From Perkinsus olseni (Eukaryota; Perkinsozoa; Perkinsida; Perkinsidae), in the NCBI GenBank assembly GCA_013115135.1, contig JABANP010000133.1, positions 55,580 to 119,579 of the forward strand: a DNA stretch of 64,000 nt. The letters run 5' to 3'. The position numbers and the translations under genes were made by a program. This document shows, in pieces, positions 21,285 through 34,507 of the stretch (the stretch's first letter is position 1; every line of letters begins with the position of its first letter). The notes beneath the pieces were generated by a model, which had not been told where the DNA came from, made no database searches, and worked only from the letters and a program-made list of their open reading frames with translations.

Positions 21285-24200
21285 TCATCCACAGACCCTG
21301 CTGGAGCAGGGGACTCTGAAGGAAAAGAGTCCCCCGCTTAGGAGCATCGGTTCGAGCGGAGCACCCTCACGTCTCAAGCGGAAGATACTCGCAAATACAC
21401 TCTTATTTGGTGGCAGGGCGCCCTCCACTACGAAGGAGCCTCGCTTCTCCGTCTGATAAACGACATCCCTACTGCAATGATCTTGCCCATGACAGCTCGT
21501 AAAGGCAGTGGGCGCGACGGCAATGAACGTCCTCCTCCCTACCACGTTAGCCTGCGTCATGACCATCTCGCGAACCTTCGCTATTTGCTGTGTCTCTCTC
21601 GAAGCATGCTGCCCCGTCTCTATTGACACGATCTGAGCCGACAGTATTACTCTCATTCCACACAAACCCCGCCTCCCCGAGAGATGCTGAAGAGTCCCAT
21701 GGTAACCTACTTCTTCCATCAAGGAGGCGTTGTCCCGCACCATCATCATGCGAAGTGCTGATGACACAGCATTGAGGAAGTGGACCTGGCCAGCTGGAGG
21801 TTCACAACAACGGCGATGATAGGTCACAGGCACCTTCTTATTGGAGTTGATCTCCATCCGTAAGAAGGTGGCTTGCTTCAACGGGATGGAGCGGTAAAGG
21901 GTACCCCCTCCCCGCTCGAGGCGGTATTTCATCATCCTCTTCCGAAGCTCTGGGTTGTCTCGCATCACTTCAGAGTTCACAGTCTCCATGAAGACGATCT
22001 GAGCACGCACAAGGGGATCGGCTGGAGGGAGGTGGTCGGACTGACCGCTGAGTCGATCGGGATCTCCATATCGTAGTGAGGATCGAACTGCTTCCATACG
22101 TCTATGCACTTGTTAACCACATCCTGAGGAAAATAATCAAAATGACCCTGGGAGGAATTGAACCTCGGACCTTCTCAGCCGACTTGGTAGAATCTTCAAA
22201 GCCTTCCAGAATGACTGCTATGACCAAATTAAGCACGACAAAAGTGATGATGCAGGTGTATGCGATGAAGAACATAAAGGACACCGGCGACCCACACTGC
22301 ACTGGGTGATCTATCAGGCACTTCTGCTGCAACTGACATAAATTGGACGCTCGCAGTTACACCCTCGAGCGTGCCGACCCACCTCTGCGTAGTTTTCCGC
22401 TGTGATATCGAAGCTGTCCACACAGGGTCTATGCAGGACCAGACCAAAGAACTCGGAGTCCTTGGCCAGACTGTGCATGATCTCGTTCCAACCCTGAGGC
22501 CCAGTCTGCTATCAAGAAAGCAGCCGCGCACTACCTCGCCTGTCATGCAACGCACGAGGGTCATAAAGCCCCGGTAGAAGTTGCGGAAATTTGCATGGTC
22601 GTCGTGACTACCGGAAAACTGGGTGGCTCCGAAAAGTCGGACTCCAAGTACCTGAACCACCAACCATCACGGCTTGTATTAGTATATTTGTAAATGGTCG
22701 AGGGCAGCGCTACGGATGGGTACTACTGTGAAGAGGAAGAGAAGCAGCAGGAGGAGTATGGCGACGTTGAAGAGCTTCGGAATTGAGAGAACGAAGGCTA
22801 TAAACAGCTGGTTAAGACCTTTGGCAAACCGCACTAGACGGAAGAGCCTGAGAACAGGAAGCCGTCTTGGGAACTTGTTTGATGCTAGGACCGACCTCGC
22901 TATGCGGAATATCCTGATGGCGCTCATCAGCGTGCCGATGGTGACCGTAGACAGGAGATCCACCAATATCCCAGCGGCCGTGGCGACAACACAGACGAAA
23001 TCGAAGCAGTTCCAGGCATCCTGAACGAGCACCATTATCATCGGACAGGCATCCTCACTCCCAGCCTTACATAGAAGTACCACCGTCGTGTGGCGTACAG
23101 CTTCAGCGCGGCCTCCACCGTGAAGATGAAGGCGAAGATGTAGTTGAGTACAGCCAGTGTAGCCTTGTAGGCTTCCGAAGGAGGCGGGAATATCTATGAT
23201 CGTCGTATCATCCACAGAGCAAGCTATTTCTGTTGAGCTCATCACCTTCATGCCCGTCACCGCTGTGTTCAGGAGAATGCAGACCATGATGAAAGTTTCA
23301 AACCTGGAGCTGGAGCAGAAGAAGTACATCTTCCTTCGGCTTATCGGTAGGTCCTGAGGTGAAATCGGACTTTAGGATGGCGATGGGAGTGATGAGATGA
23401 TACTGTCGCAGTGAATGACGACAATGAGGATGGCTGTCGTCGAGTGAATAATGATAATGATGAGAGTGATGATGACGATGGTGATAATGACGATGGTGAT
23501 GAAAGTGTTGATGAGGCGCACCTTGACATGCGCGAACTCCAAGAATATCTTTTTAGTGTACAGCTGCTTCTGGAGCTCGATCCACTTCTGCTGCGTTTGT
23601 GTAAGGAATAGCGACTGCCCTTGGGCCTTGATCTTATTGAAGTTATCGACAATCACGCCCACGCAGAGATTCAGGATGAAGAAGGAGCCGATCTGAAGGA
23701 CCATCGCCGTAGTGATGTAGAGGCCAGCGAGGTGCTCACCAGCATGAACAGAACGAAGAAGAGCCCCCAGAGCTCAGCGTGGTCCCTCTGCGGCTGCCCA
23801 TAGACCTCGGTTGCATCAGTACCCGCATACATCACATCAACCCAACCTGCAGTAAAAGGAAAGAACAGGGACTGTTGTCCCCTGGAGAGCGACCGGGGCT
23901 CTGGGTACCTTCGGTGGTCGATATCTCGAACAGCGTCAACATGGAGACCGCGATGTTGTCAAAGTGTTGGTGAAGATTCAACCTGAATCCTCATAAATTC
24001 CCGCGCTTATGAAAATGGCAAATAGAAAGAAGCGGAGCGAAGCACGACGGTGCGCCTTACCACTGTCCACCCTGTTCCACGCAGTTAGCAGCATCTTTTA
24101 TGAATGGTTTGCAGAAGTGTGGGCATTCACACGCCGATACACAGGCCTCCAGACACGCCGAACAGTCGCCACCTGAGGGACCACCGTATTGATTCTCACG

Positions 24201-27200
24201 AGACGCGGGGTAGAATCTCAACGAGGCTCGCTGGCTGGTGATAGCCCAGGGCCTTACCTCCCAAGGCGTCCCCAGTGCAGATATCCGCGCAGTAATAGGG
24301 ATGATTCTCACACTCATCCCGGCAGGCCTCACTCTGGCACCACGCACAATATCAAGATACGGCAACATGCAAGGAGTCCTACTCTTTCCTCGCTGGGCTG
24401 GAGCGAGCCCGTGCAGAACCGAGCGCTGCATCTGTCACACGGCATCACACTCTTGTCCATCGAAGCATGCCACTCAGGCCCTCCGATGCTTGCAGCGGTC
24501 CGGAGCTGACTGGGCCCGTCGAGGGAAGGGCTAAAGCAGGAGGCGTTGTGTATCTCAAGGGTCCCCTGCCATAGACGCTACCTCGGTGGACGAACGGAGT
24601 CAGGATGGAGGCTGCAGATGTCGGGGTAAGTGTCGAGGGACAGAGGAGGCGGGCAGGCATCCGATCTGATACGTCAACCTATCCGATCAGCTCCGCGCAT
24701 GAGGCTTCACCTGTCGGCTCCCGAAGCACAAGAGGCCACACAGACTGGCGTATCGGGGGTGGTTCTGGACCAAGGCATGCCGTCCGGGCAGAGCGATGAT
24801 GATGCAGTGCTGTCTGCGGAGGAGCCCGAACGACCCCTGAAGTGCACAGCCTCGCGGGAGGACGCGGCAGTGGTGGACCTACGCTGGGGAGCAGGAGGTT
24901 CCCAGTGGCCTGGTTGAGGCACATCGGAGTAGTCAGAACACTCTGGCGATCTTCATACTGCCACTCAATAACCTCCATCGTACTCGGGTCGCCAACCTGA
25001 TGACGGGGGCGTCTCAACTGGGACAGAATAGAATGGCTGGTAGACTCGAAGGCAGCTCACCTGGCAGGTGTAGAACTTCCCCTTGAAGTAGGACAGCCCA
25101 AAGAGACCGAAGATAAGGAAGAAAAGGCCTCCGACGATAAGCAAGTTGCACAGCTCCGGTAGGAGCCTGAAGAGCGTGTTGACGACCAGACGAAGGTTGG
25201 GGTTCCGGGAGATGACCCTGAGGGGCCTCAAGGCTCGGAGCATCCTCAGGGTCTTGAGTACCGATATGTCAGGCAGCATAGGTAGGAGGTCCACCATAGA
25301 GACGATGACCACGACACCATCGAGGACGTTCCAGGAATTGCGCCAGTAGGCCCCCTTGTTGAAGACCACGCCAAAGGCAACCCACTTGATGAGCATCTCC
25401 ACCAGAAAGATAAGGGAAAATAGGGTATTCATAATGTCAAGGAACTTGGCCAAGCCTGAGCCGGGGTCCAGCAGAGGACTGTCCAAGGCCATGAAGGCTG
25501 AGGATATCGCAATACAGGCTATGATGAAGTTGTCGAAGAGGGGGTCCTCGGCGATCCTACTGCACACCTGCCGCACTGGGCTCTCACGACTGAACAGCAG
25601 CATGGAGTGGTCCCTCGGCCAGGGCTCTCGAGTCCGCAGCTGCTGTGGACCGCTACTAGACTGCTCCTCGGACGAACGTAAGCTGTCCGCGGATTCCTCG
25701 GTCGTTCGATGGACCGTCGGCGTGTCGGACACAACCACACTGCTGCCATGGCGGATCATGCCTGGCTGTACTGGTTCTTCCTCCGCGCCTTGCTCGGCAC
25801 CACCACCACCACCAGGATCTTCATCAGTCTTGGAGGCGTCCAAGACTTCCTTGTAGGTCGGACTACCCTCAACATGCTTCCCTACAAAGCTGCGGACTGC
25901 CACCGTCCTGAAGACCAGTCGTCGTTTCCTCTTCAACAGACGCACTGGACACGCTCACCTCGGCGACGGCCTGTCTTGTGGAGAATCCGGGCTGAGGACC
26001 TCATCCAAACGGAGCCCACCAGCCATTTTCTTCCTCTCCCGCAGTAGCGCTGATAGCTGGGACCGAGATCTAGCTCTTGCCACCTCCTGTTCTCTGAGGA
26101 TCGGCTACTGCCTCCCCACCTTCTGGCGGCCTGCTTCTCACCTGATAGCCGCGGAACTCTCCTCGAACTTGCTCATCAGAATAGCTAGGAAGAGATTGAG
26201 TATGACACTCTGGCCGAAAATAACGAGGGCGATGAAGAACAACACCGCGCCCCAGCCCACAGCCAGCACTGCGTCATACATCACAGTGTTCCAGTTCTCG
26301 CCTGATGAGGGATGCTCCAGAATCGGGAAGGGGAGAGAAGGGAGATAGTCCCACCTGTGAGGATCTGGAAGACCGTAATGAAGGACCACAGCAGAGTGTC
26401 GAAGTGCGATCGAGGGACGCAGTCGTAGCCGCCTCCTGAAACGGTAATAGAATTCCATCACCAACACAGCGCTGATGTCCCTACCAGGACACTGATTTTT
26501 CGGCCAGGGGGCCAGCAGGTCGTCAGGTATCTTCCTCCCCTCATCATCCATCCTGAGCTTCGTTGCGAAGAGGCTCATGCCCATCAGCGTGAAGACGAAC
26601 ATCATCAGACCGAGTAGTATGCAGAAGTTGCCCATTGAGTTCACCGTATGGACGATGGACTTCAAGAGAACCCGAAAGGAAGTCCACCTGGCAAACGGGT
26701 AGCGTCGAAACCCCCTTCTGCAAGGGAGCCATCTCACTTCTTCGCTAGTTTGAAGATCCTGAGGAGGCGGAAGCCTCTGAGGGCCATCATCACAGACGAC
26801 CCGTTGGCAAGTAGAAGCTCCAAAATGGACGTGATGACGATGAAGCCATCGAATGCTGTGGCGAGTTTGCTCCAGTACTGTCGAGGGCCTGAGATCTTCT
26901 CGCTCCTGCCGACGCTAAGGCTTGCAGGCCTTACCCAGCGCGATGTGGAGCAGCACAAACTCCACCAGAAAAACTACTGTGAAAACCTGAGAAGACACAG
27001 GGGTGTTCGGGTAGGTGCTTGAGCCCTCTTCCCGACCTGGTTGAGTACTGTGACTATCTTAGTGAGTCTGTATGGGGGAGGGGGGTAGGAGTCAAACATC
27101 ATCACCACCACGTTGGCTGTGATGAAGAACATGATGATGTTCACGAACCATTCCGAAATCACCAAATATCGTATCTGACCACGTGCGTTAGACCAAGCGG

Positions 27201-29563
27201 CCGTACCACACCAAGCGTAACCACCTTAGCAATGAAGGGATGGGAAGTATCCTCAGCCTCTATCATCCTCATCACAGTCATTGCCGATCCAGCTGCACCG
27301 TCTGGTTTCTTCGTATAAAAGGTCCTTTTCTTTTCCGCAAGAGTTGTATCGAGTAAAGCCCGATCGGCGTCGCTCACCCGAGAAGCCTGACACACGTTGC
27401 GCACAACAGTCCGTGGAGCGCTTCGATCGGTCTAACGTGATGTCACCCTCCTGGAAGCCTTCTTGGCCTCCTGCTTCAGCCTCTTCTTCTCAGCCAGTCT
27501 GTTCTCTTCATCAGTCGACATGAAAGCATCCCATACAACAGCGAGGGCCACGTTGAGGAGGAAGAAGGAGCCCACTATGATGAGCATGACGAAGTAGGCC
27601 GAGGCGAACCAGTCCGAATGGCTGTCCTGCAGCAGGTACCTACACACGACCAACCAAGCAATATGCGGCGAGCCACCCTTCACAGCGATCACTTGGCTTA
27701 GCGAAACACACACATCGAGCCTCAGGTAAAGAGAGTACTGTCTCACCGTGAGGTAGTGGGTTCGAATCCTGGTCCCCACATCACGCGGTACTAATTTCGG
27801 AATAGCGCTTTTCGTGTCGAAGTGGAGTGAGTCCGCAGCCATCATCCCCAATGCCTTACATGACATCCGTCCAGCCTTCCAGAGTGATCGATTGGAAGAC
27901 GGTGAGGGCAGCTCCTAGGAGGTTGTCAAAACGCGTGATGCGGAAGTTGAAGTCCGCTGAGTCAGTCGGGTCGACGGTACTCTCACACCTACGGAAACCG
28001 CAAATCGGCACGGTGACGGGTTCCCTCAGAAAGCTCGGCAGGCAGGAGCAGAGTTGAGGAAGCTCACCACGGGTGTCCCATCCTGCCTTCTGCAAGGGCA
28101 GTGCCGTTCATCGCGAACACCGGACGAAGAGACTCAGTCTGGTCTTCCACGTAGTTGGAGCCACAATAGGTACCGGGGTAGCAGGAGTAGCGCCCTCCGC
28201 ACAGCCTGAGTGATGGCGGTGGCTCATCTTATCGACAACACCCAAGCCTACCTGCTCTGCGCTGGATCAACCTCCCATTGCCAGCAGTACTCCTGAGAGG
28301 ACCCAGAGGCCGGCAGGGTGTGCTGCACCGCTCCTGTCGCTACATTCACCAGCAGAGGATGAGGGGTCAATCGGCATCTGAGGTCAGGTCATTACCGTCA
28401 ATACCACTCCTTCCCCAACACTACCTTCGCTCCAGCACTCCACCCCAGAAGTTAGTCCCCAGTATGCCAAACACCAACAGGATGAACACAGCCGTGCCAG
28501 CCACATTAGCCAGGCGTGGTATGGAGAGCAAGACCGTGTTCACTAGTAACTGATGAGAACCACCAGCTCACGAAAACTCGGAAGAGGGACGAACGGCGTG
28601 TGCGGCGCTTCGATCGGTATAGTCGCTTTTGCAGAATGGAACTTCTAGTACGCCTACTGTAGTGTCTCGCTTCCGCACCTTTACACGATGTGAGAAAACA
28701 ACCGCACCAACCAGCCGTGTGAAATCAACGCGATTCCTTCCCCTGATGCTATTACTCTCATCTCCTTAAGCACAGTCAAACTCCTCAATGGCCTGAGGAC
28801 TCTGAAGACCCTCAAGACGCTGAGGTCGGTGTCGCCGCCGAGATCAACGACGGAGAGGAGGCCGGTGACGACCACTATAAAGTCTAGCCAGTTCCATCCG
28901 TCTGTCAAGTACGTGGACTTCTCTCGGATAAGGCCCCAGGCTACTATCTTCAGCAGGCACTCGGCCGTGAAGAGTGCCAACAGGAAGGAGTCGGCAGTCG
29001 CACCGATCTGATCATGATTAGTAAAGGCTGAGAGAGCGTGGAGCCTGATGACCTCATTCCGACGGTTGTCAGGGTCCCTCTTATCCTCGATGGCGATCAG
29101 TATGGAGTTCAACACGATGAGGGACAGAATGAACCTAAACTCACCGTGGGCTACCACTACTGTCGTCCTCGTTATTATCGTGTGCATCGCCATGGTATCC
29201 TTGATTACCCGTAATTGCCCGTAGTTACTACCTCTGAAACCACTTCCATTCTACCAACCATATCGTGAACAGTCTGAACTTGTTATGGATGGGGAAGATG
29301 AGGCAGCTGTTCTCGCAAAGACGTTTCCGCTTCCCTCCGGTCTCCACCAGTACTTGATGGTAGATGCCGTACGGGTCAATAGTCTTCTCACAGGATACTG
29401 TCTGTCCGAGGAGCTCGAAGTGGTAGTGGACTTTCTGCATAGCGTAAGATCCTCTCCGCGAGCTTGTTAAAGAGTCGGCAATCGAAGCTCGATGATGATG
29501 ATGAGGTGGTGGTGGATGGTGGTCCTCCCCCTCCTCGTTCTGGCCGCCAGGGACGACACTCAT
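21285..29563 (-). CDS. Four-domain voltage-gated calcium channel alpha-1-like subunit
   Basis: A minus-strand gene of many short exons; the start ATG is at 29563 (MSVVPGGQNEEG, then a His/Pro-rich stretch). Domain I: S2-S4 FLLALFTAECLLK, WNWLDFIVVV, LRVFRVLRPLR; filter TLEGWTDVM near 27870. Domain II: ALRGFRLLRIFKLAKK, filter GENWNTVMY near 26295, S6 VILNLFLAILMSKF. Domain III: S1-S5 from about 25560 to 25090 with LKTLRMLRALRPLR, filter TTEG/WVDVMY near 23910, S6 FILNLCVGVIVDNF. Domain IV: IRIFRIARS, filter MTGE/GWNEIM near 22540 (split by an intron), S6 LNLVIAVILEGF. The four filter acids are all Glu (EEEE), as in calcium-selective channels. A Cys-rich loop (ACLEACVSACECPHFCK) precedes pore III. 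The cytoplasmic tail has WKQFDPHYD, like the EF-hand region of Cav channels. Exact exon list unresolved. Confidence 0.88.
23448..23516. repeat. GAT-rich imperfect microsatellite in a channel intron
   Basis: The plus strand reads repeated GATGAT, GATAAT and GACGAT words. It falls between the domain III-IV linker exon (KKIFLEFA) and domain IV, so it is probably intronic. The acidic peptide it could encode on the plus strand is not a credible gene. Confidence 0.6.
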
Positions 29564-29745
29564 TAGAACGCTGCTTTCCACAGCTCTGGGAGGGAATGAT
29601 ACAAAACTCCCTGCAGTACGGTAGTGCGTATTTGGACGCCAGCAACGGCCGCGCGGTTTGAGGGTGCCTCCGTCCCCAGCGCACAGCGAAGAATGCGCAC
29701 AAGAGCATCTTTTCCGTATGCTCTTCTCCACCCATAACCTAGCCT

Positions 29746-32340
29746 GTGGGTTATGCCCGATACGAAGAGACTACTTCTGCTGTTCACTCACCCGGGGTCA
29801 CGGAAACCATCAAAGCGTGGTTGTTCGGACTGGCACCTCCCTCGTTTGATAGCCAGGAATACAGCCCAGCCGTCAACGCCACGAGAAGCGATACTTGGCA
29901 AGGAGAGCAAGAGGGCTACGACTACGTAGCGCAACCTATGAGACCTCGAGTGTGATGATCCGACTCGAGAGGATTTTGGCACCTTCACGTCGTGCACAAA
30001 CTGCGCTGATCAATCGCGCACGCCATTGTAATCGACGAACCTTGCCTCTTCTCTCCAACCAGCAACGCGGCGTCATTCTGTTCCACTATGTCTATAGTAA
30101 GAGCGTCTGACAACTCCATCAAGCAGGCCTTGGCACGACACCAGCATAAACCTGGTAATAGCCATGATCTCCCGTGTGAGGGTATCTTCACCCTTCAGGC
30201 GACCTCAAGGAGCGATGGACTCCTGAGACCAGTCTGGACAGGCCCGATGCCCTAGAGCTGAAGAAAAATACGGATGACACCCGCAGTGCTCTTGAAGGTA
30301 ATAAGGGAGGAGGGCGCTCGTGGGTTGTGGAGGGAATGGCCGTCTCTCAGCTGTCCTGGCCCAACGTATTGGACAGGCTGATACGACCAGACAGCATCTA
30401 TCGGGAGCCAACGATGCTCAGAGGAAACTGGCCAACGCACAGTATCTACGGTAATACTGACAGAAGGGATAAGGGTATCCTTGCGAGTGCGTTCTCTGTC
30501 GAACCTAGCGTTCCCTAGCAATCGTCGCCTACGATTCAGTTAACAGCAGTAGCCACGATGCGGGCGTTTTTACACCCACACAGCTGATGATCGGATATGT
30601 GTATGGGGTGGTGGTCCTGTCAGGTACACTCCGAGTAAGGACGCTCCTGGTCGTAACCCTAACATCAAGCAGAGAGTCATCAAGGTGGTCGAGGTCCAGA
30701 AGGACCCCATGGAGCCACCGAAGTTCCGCCATCACAAAGTTCCTGCCCGTAATAGGGATCACTGGCGCTCTTGATAGAACTCCTGGACTGACTTCGTCGA
30801 TACCGGACTGAATCAGCATTGCTGCTGATTGCCTTCTGCTCTCCTTCAGCCCCTAGCGAGCCCCCGCCGCCCGTGCTACGATCTCCTCCCAAAAAGTTGA
30901 CGAAGGAGGACCAGGCCGTAGGATCCACACCACGGTCGTTGTCGGACAGCGGTAACAACCCTCTTGCGTCGATCAGATGTGGAAGATTCCACCATGCGTG
31001 AGTAACTGGAAGAATGCCAAGGGTTATGTCATCCCTTTGGATAAGCGTATTGCTGCGGATGGCAGAGGCTTGCAGGTAGTAGTTGGGACACGGGAGGCTT
31101 CCAACTGTGGTAGGCGTTGGGACACCTGAGGTCAAGGGTATGTTCTTTGTCCCCCTCCCGAAACCATCGCCTGCTGTCTATCTCGTCGCTCTCTTTGCCC
31201 GTAGTGCCAGCTGGCATTGGACGGGGAGCCTGCGAGTGCGTGCCGATTTTGGGAGAGTTAGTTTGCTGTCTGCATGACGGTGTCGATGTGTCATTAGGAT
31301 GTAACGGTCTCCGAGAGGCATGCACAGTTCGCTGAGGATCTCTATATCGCCGAGACTAAGGCTAGACAGGAGATCAGGATCCGGAATGAGCTGGCCAAGC
31401 AGAAGGCAACACGCGAACAAGTACCCGCAACCCTCGTTGGAAATACCGATGGAGATCTCGGAACCCTTCAGGAGAGCGAAGAGCAGAAGCTCCGCGACTT
31501 GGCAGCCAAGGCACGGAGGTCCCGCACCAACGCCTTTGCTGGTGGCAGAAGTGGACGGGAGGAAGTCGAGGGTAGGGTCGCCACTGCAGCGGTGTGTGGA
31601 GAGTCTGTTGTGGTAGATTACCGGAAGCAGGACGAGGCTCGTGCTGAGGTCATGCGAGAGACTCTGCGGGAGCACCGTATGGAGAAGGCTGGTCGGAACA
31701 AACAGGGCCGGGACAGGGACGAGGAACGGGACATCTCCGAGCTCATCGCCCTGGGCAAACAGGTACTGCTTCTCGTTATCGCTGGTGGGTGGCGATGGTT
31801 GCTGTGATCAGGTCCAACCGAGCTCGAAGGGTGAAGGGCAGTACGATGCCCGGCTCTTCAACCAGAGTGGGGGTCTGGATTCTGGGTTCTATGATGATGG
31901 TGCCAATAACGTGTATGATACCAGGCTCTTTGCGGGTAGGGAGGGGGACACCGCTGCTGCTGCTGTGACGCGCCGGCGTGACGCCGAGTGTCGTTGTTCA
32001 TCGCCACTCGAAGCTATGGTCAGATCGATCCTCGGCTAACAAGATCTACCAATATGACGCTAAGCGTCTAGAACAGGCCCGTGAGGAGTACGACCGGGCC
32101 GAGGAGAAGGCTGGCGGCAGCAGCAACAGTGCGGCAGCGGTAAGGCGGGTCTACTGCTGCTTTTCGTGGCTCACAGGGAATCTTCAGGTGTACCAACGAC
32201 AAGCACCGGTGCAGTTTGAAGCGGCTGGAGACCAGGACCAATTCGGACTGTCGGGCCTCTTGGATGACGATGATGAACCCCAGCAGCAGCAGAAGTCACA
32301 GTCAAGCAAGAGATCTCGTGGAGGTGCTAATGAACTCTGA
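29746..32340 (+). CDS. SNW1: SNW1/SKIP (Prp45) splicing and transcription cofactor
   Basis: Exons carry the SNW core in order: [19 protein letters not shown] (about 30240), [12 protein letters not shown] to [14 protein letters not shown] (about 30630), [52 protein letters not shown] (about 31000), [56 protein letters not shown]-like [32 protein letters not shown] and DQFGLSGLL, ending TGA at 32338-32340. SNW1 is a component of the activated spliceosome and a transcription co-regulator in the nucleus. The S-N-W-K-N-A-K-G-Y signature is fully present. The 5' end is uncertain: exons before about 30060 were not resolved, and 29746 is only the start of the nearest open frame. It is divergently placed to the calcium channel. 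Confidence 0.85.
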
Positions 32341-32610
32341 TGGCTACTGTTGTTGTCTATCGTTGTCTTCTCAGACGACCGGGAGGATGAGCGAAAGTCC
32401 CGTCGACGTTCTTGAGTGGTTAATGACAGCTGACGTCTCTCTTTGCTGTTATCATACTATGTAACACTACTCCCTTCACTATTATTACCCCTGCTGATCT
32501 CAGCGTCAACCTGAGCAGCCACCCTCTAGCAAGCTGCAGTGTTGAGTTCTCATAAGGGGCAGTGTCGCGGGGTCGTCGATCGAGGAATCGGGTTAGAGTT
32601 GGTACCAGCG

Positions 32611-34324
32611 ATGACCATGCAAGCTGGTATCAGCAGCTTGAGTATGGTAACAGCAACGGCAGCGGCGGCACTGTTTTCCCCTGTGCATGCTGACTCGACA
32701 CGGCAGATGTTTTTAGATGCTTATCCTGGAGTACTACGTAGCCAGAATGGGAGTCCTCTTATTCTCTCTGGTCAGGTTCGGGATACCGTTTTACGGGGCA
32801 TCGGCTCTTATTTGACGGAGGGTGGCCTTGGCGCTGATGATGACGTTCATGTTGGTGTAGGTGTCCCGAATTTGCGGTCATGTTGTGGTATTACGTCGAG
32901 CCCAGCCCTGATAATTCTTTGACAGGTTTGTAGTTATTTTGAGAAGTGCATAAATTACAACTGTTTGGGAGGCAAGATGACCAGAGGCATGACTGTGGTG
33001 GCAACGTAAGGCGAATCTTAGCTCGATCCTGGCAACTCTCGGTGTAAAAGATACGTGGCTCTTTGCGGAGAGTTTTGTGACCATGTCAAGGATGCCATCA
33101 CCATCGGCTGGGGTGTTGAATTTTTGCAAGCCAGTTTCCTCATGTTTGACGACGTCATGGATCAGTCTGAGACCCGTCGGGGGAGGTACGGGACGATGCT
33201 TCATCATCACGCGATGAGTGCTGCGTCTCCTTCAGTACTTGCTGGTACAAGTTGCCGGAGGTCTCCATGCCCAAACTCCCTCAATGACGTTGTGTTCATA
33301 GAAAATGCCGTTTATACCCTCCTAATTGAAGCTACTACTTTCGATCCCGAGATCAAACTCTCGGTAGGTTGCCGGGCCCGCGAGGCCTTGGACGGGCCCT
33401 CTTTCAGGTCATGCGACTTTGTCACGACATAACACTTCGGACGATCGTTGGTCAGCATCTTGACCTCAACTCAGTTCGTCCGGAGGATGTCACTGTGGAC
33501 TTGTCGCGGTACACTATGGAGAGGTAGTAGAGGGGTTGCACGCCGTGGGTGCTCATGGTCGAGCTTAGATACTGGGCCATAACAGCTTATAAGACGGCCT
33601 ACTACTCCTTCTGGCTACCAGTTGCGTTGGGAATGGCCATGGCACGGTTCCCTAAGGATGATTCAGACTATCAGCGGACCAAAGAGGTCCTACTTGTTAG
33701 GACATGGTCTTCTCGCAAGCCGTCCGCTCTCAGGCCTGCATTACCCTTGGCAACTACTTCCAAGCACAAGATGACATACTGGATGTTTTTGCTGACCCGA
33801 AGGTCATCGGGAAGGTAGTTATGGAGGTCCTAGGCAGAGAGTGTCACGACTACCATTAGGTTGGCACTGATATCAGCGAGAGCAAGTGCTCGTACGTTTT
33901 CCTCAAGGCTAGAGAATTGTTGGAGACGGAGGGCTCATGTGGGGTTGCAGCAGGGCAGAGGTCAAGTTTATCGTACTGTGTTTAGGTCAGAGTGAAGCCT
34001 TGCTCAGTCGATTAAATGAATTATATCAGAAGAGAAGGAAGACGGGTGAGTATGCGGCTGAGAGGCTCGTCGTTCACGCTTGTTCCCGCAGAGGAGGAGG
34101 TGGCCGAGGTCAAGTCCATTTTCACTGAGTCTGGCGTTAAGCAGGCTTTCGAGAGGTAAAATTATTAAATCATGGGCATGGAACTCTTAGTGGTAGTTGA
34201 TGGTCTCAGGTTTGAGGAGGAGGAGAAGGCCAAGATCGACCGTCTATCACAAGGCATATCCAACCCTGGGCTGCGGAGAATTATTGAAGGTTTAACATCA
34301 AAGATTTACCATCGAGGCAAATAA
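32611..34324 (+). CDS. Farnesyl diphosphate synthase-like trans-prenyltransferase (apparent frameshift)
   Basis: Short exons give YNCLGGKMTRGMTVV (33 kb), GWGVEFLQASFLMFDDVMD (first Asp-rich motif DDxxD) with QSETRRG, WYKLPEVSMP, NDVVFIENAVYTLLIE, GQHLDLNSVRPED, YWAITAYKTAYYSFWLPVAL, LGNYFQAQDDILDVFADPK (second DDxxD), VGTDISESKCSYVFLKA, EEEVAEVKSIFTE and LTSKIYHRGK with stop at 34322-34324. The basic C-terminus matches the K..RRK ending of FPP synthases. The enzyme condenses isoprenyl diphosphates for sterols, ubiquinone or protein prenylation. Between MPK and NDVV the frame moves by one base near 33275 (CCCAAACTCC), leaving a TGA in the first frame; no intron explains it. The start at 32611 gives a long N-terminal extension and is tentative. 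Confidence 0.82.
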
Positions 34325-34507
34325 TGGCTTCTTTACTAGTGGATTACCATCCAGCACCACCTGTTGTTGTTCATTACTAATACCACTCCATCGCTAACAC
34401 GTAACGTAGCCATCGTTATCGATTCACATGACTGACTGGATTGTGTTCAACAGTAAGGAGTGGGCTGAGGGCGCTGCAGCATAGCTTGGTTTGAGTATTG
34501 AACTGGA

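Noticed and set aside
23411..23611. Acidic Asp-rich open frame on the plus strand
   Set aside because: It is the translation of a GAT-type microsatellite in a calcium-channel intron.
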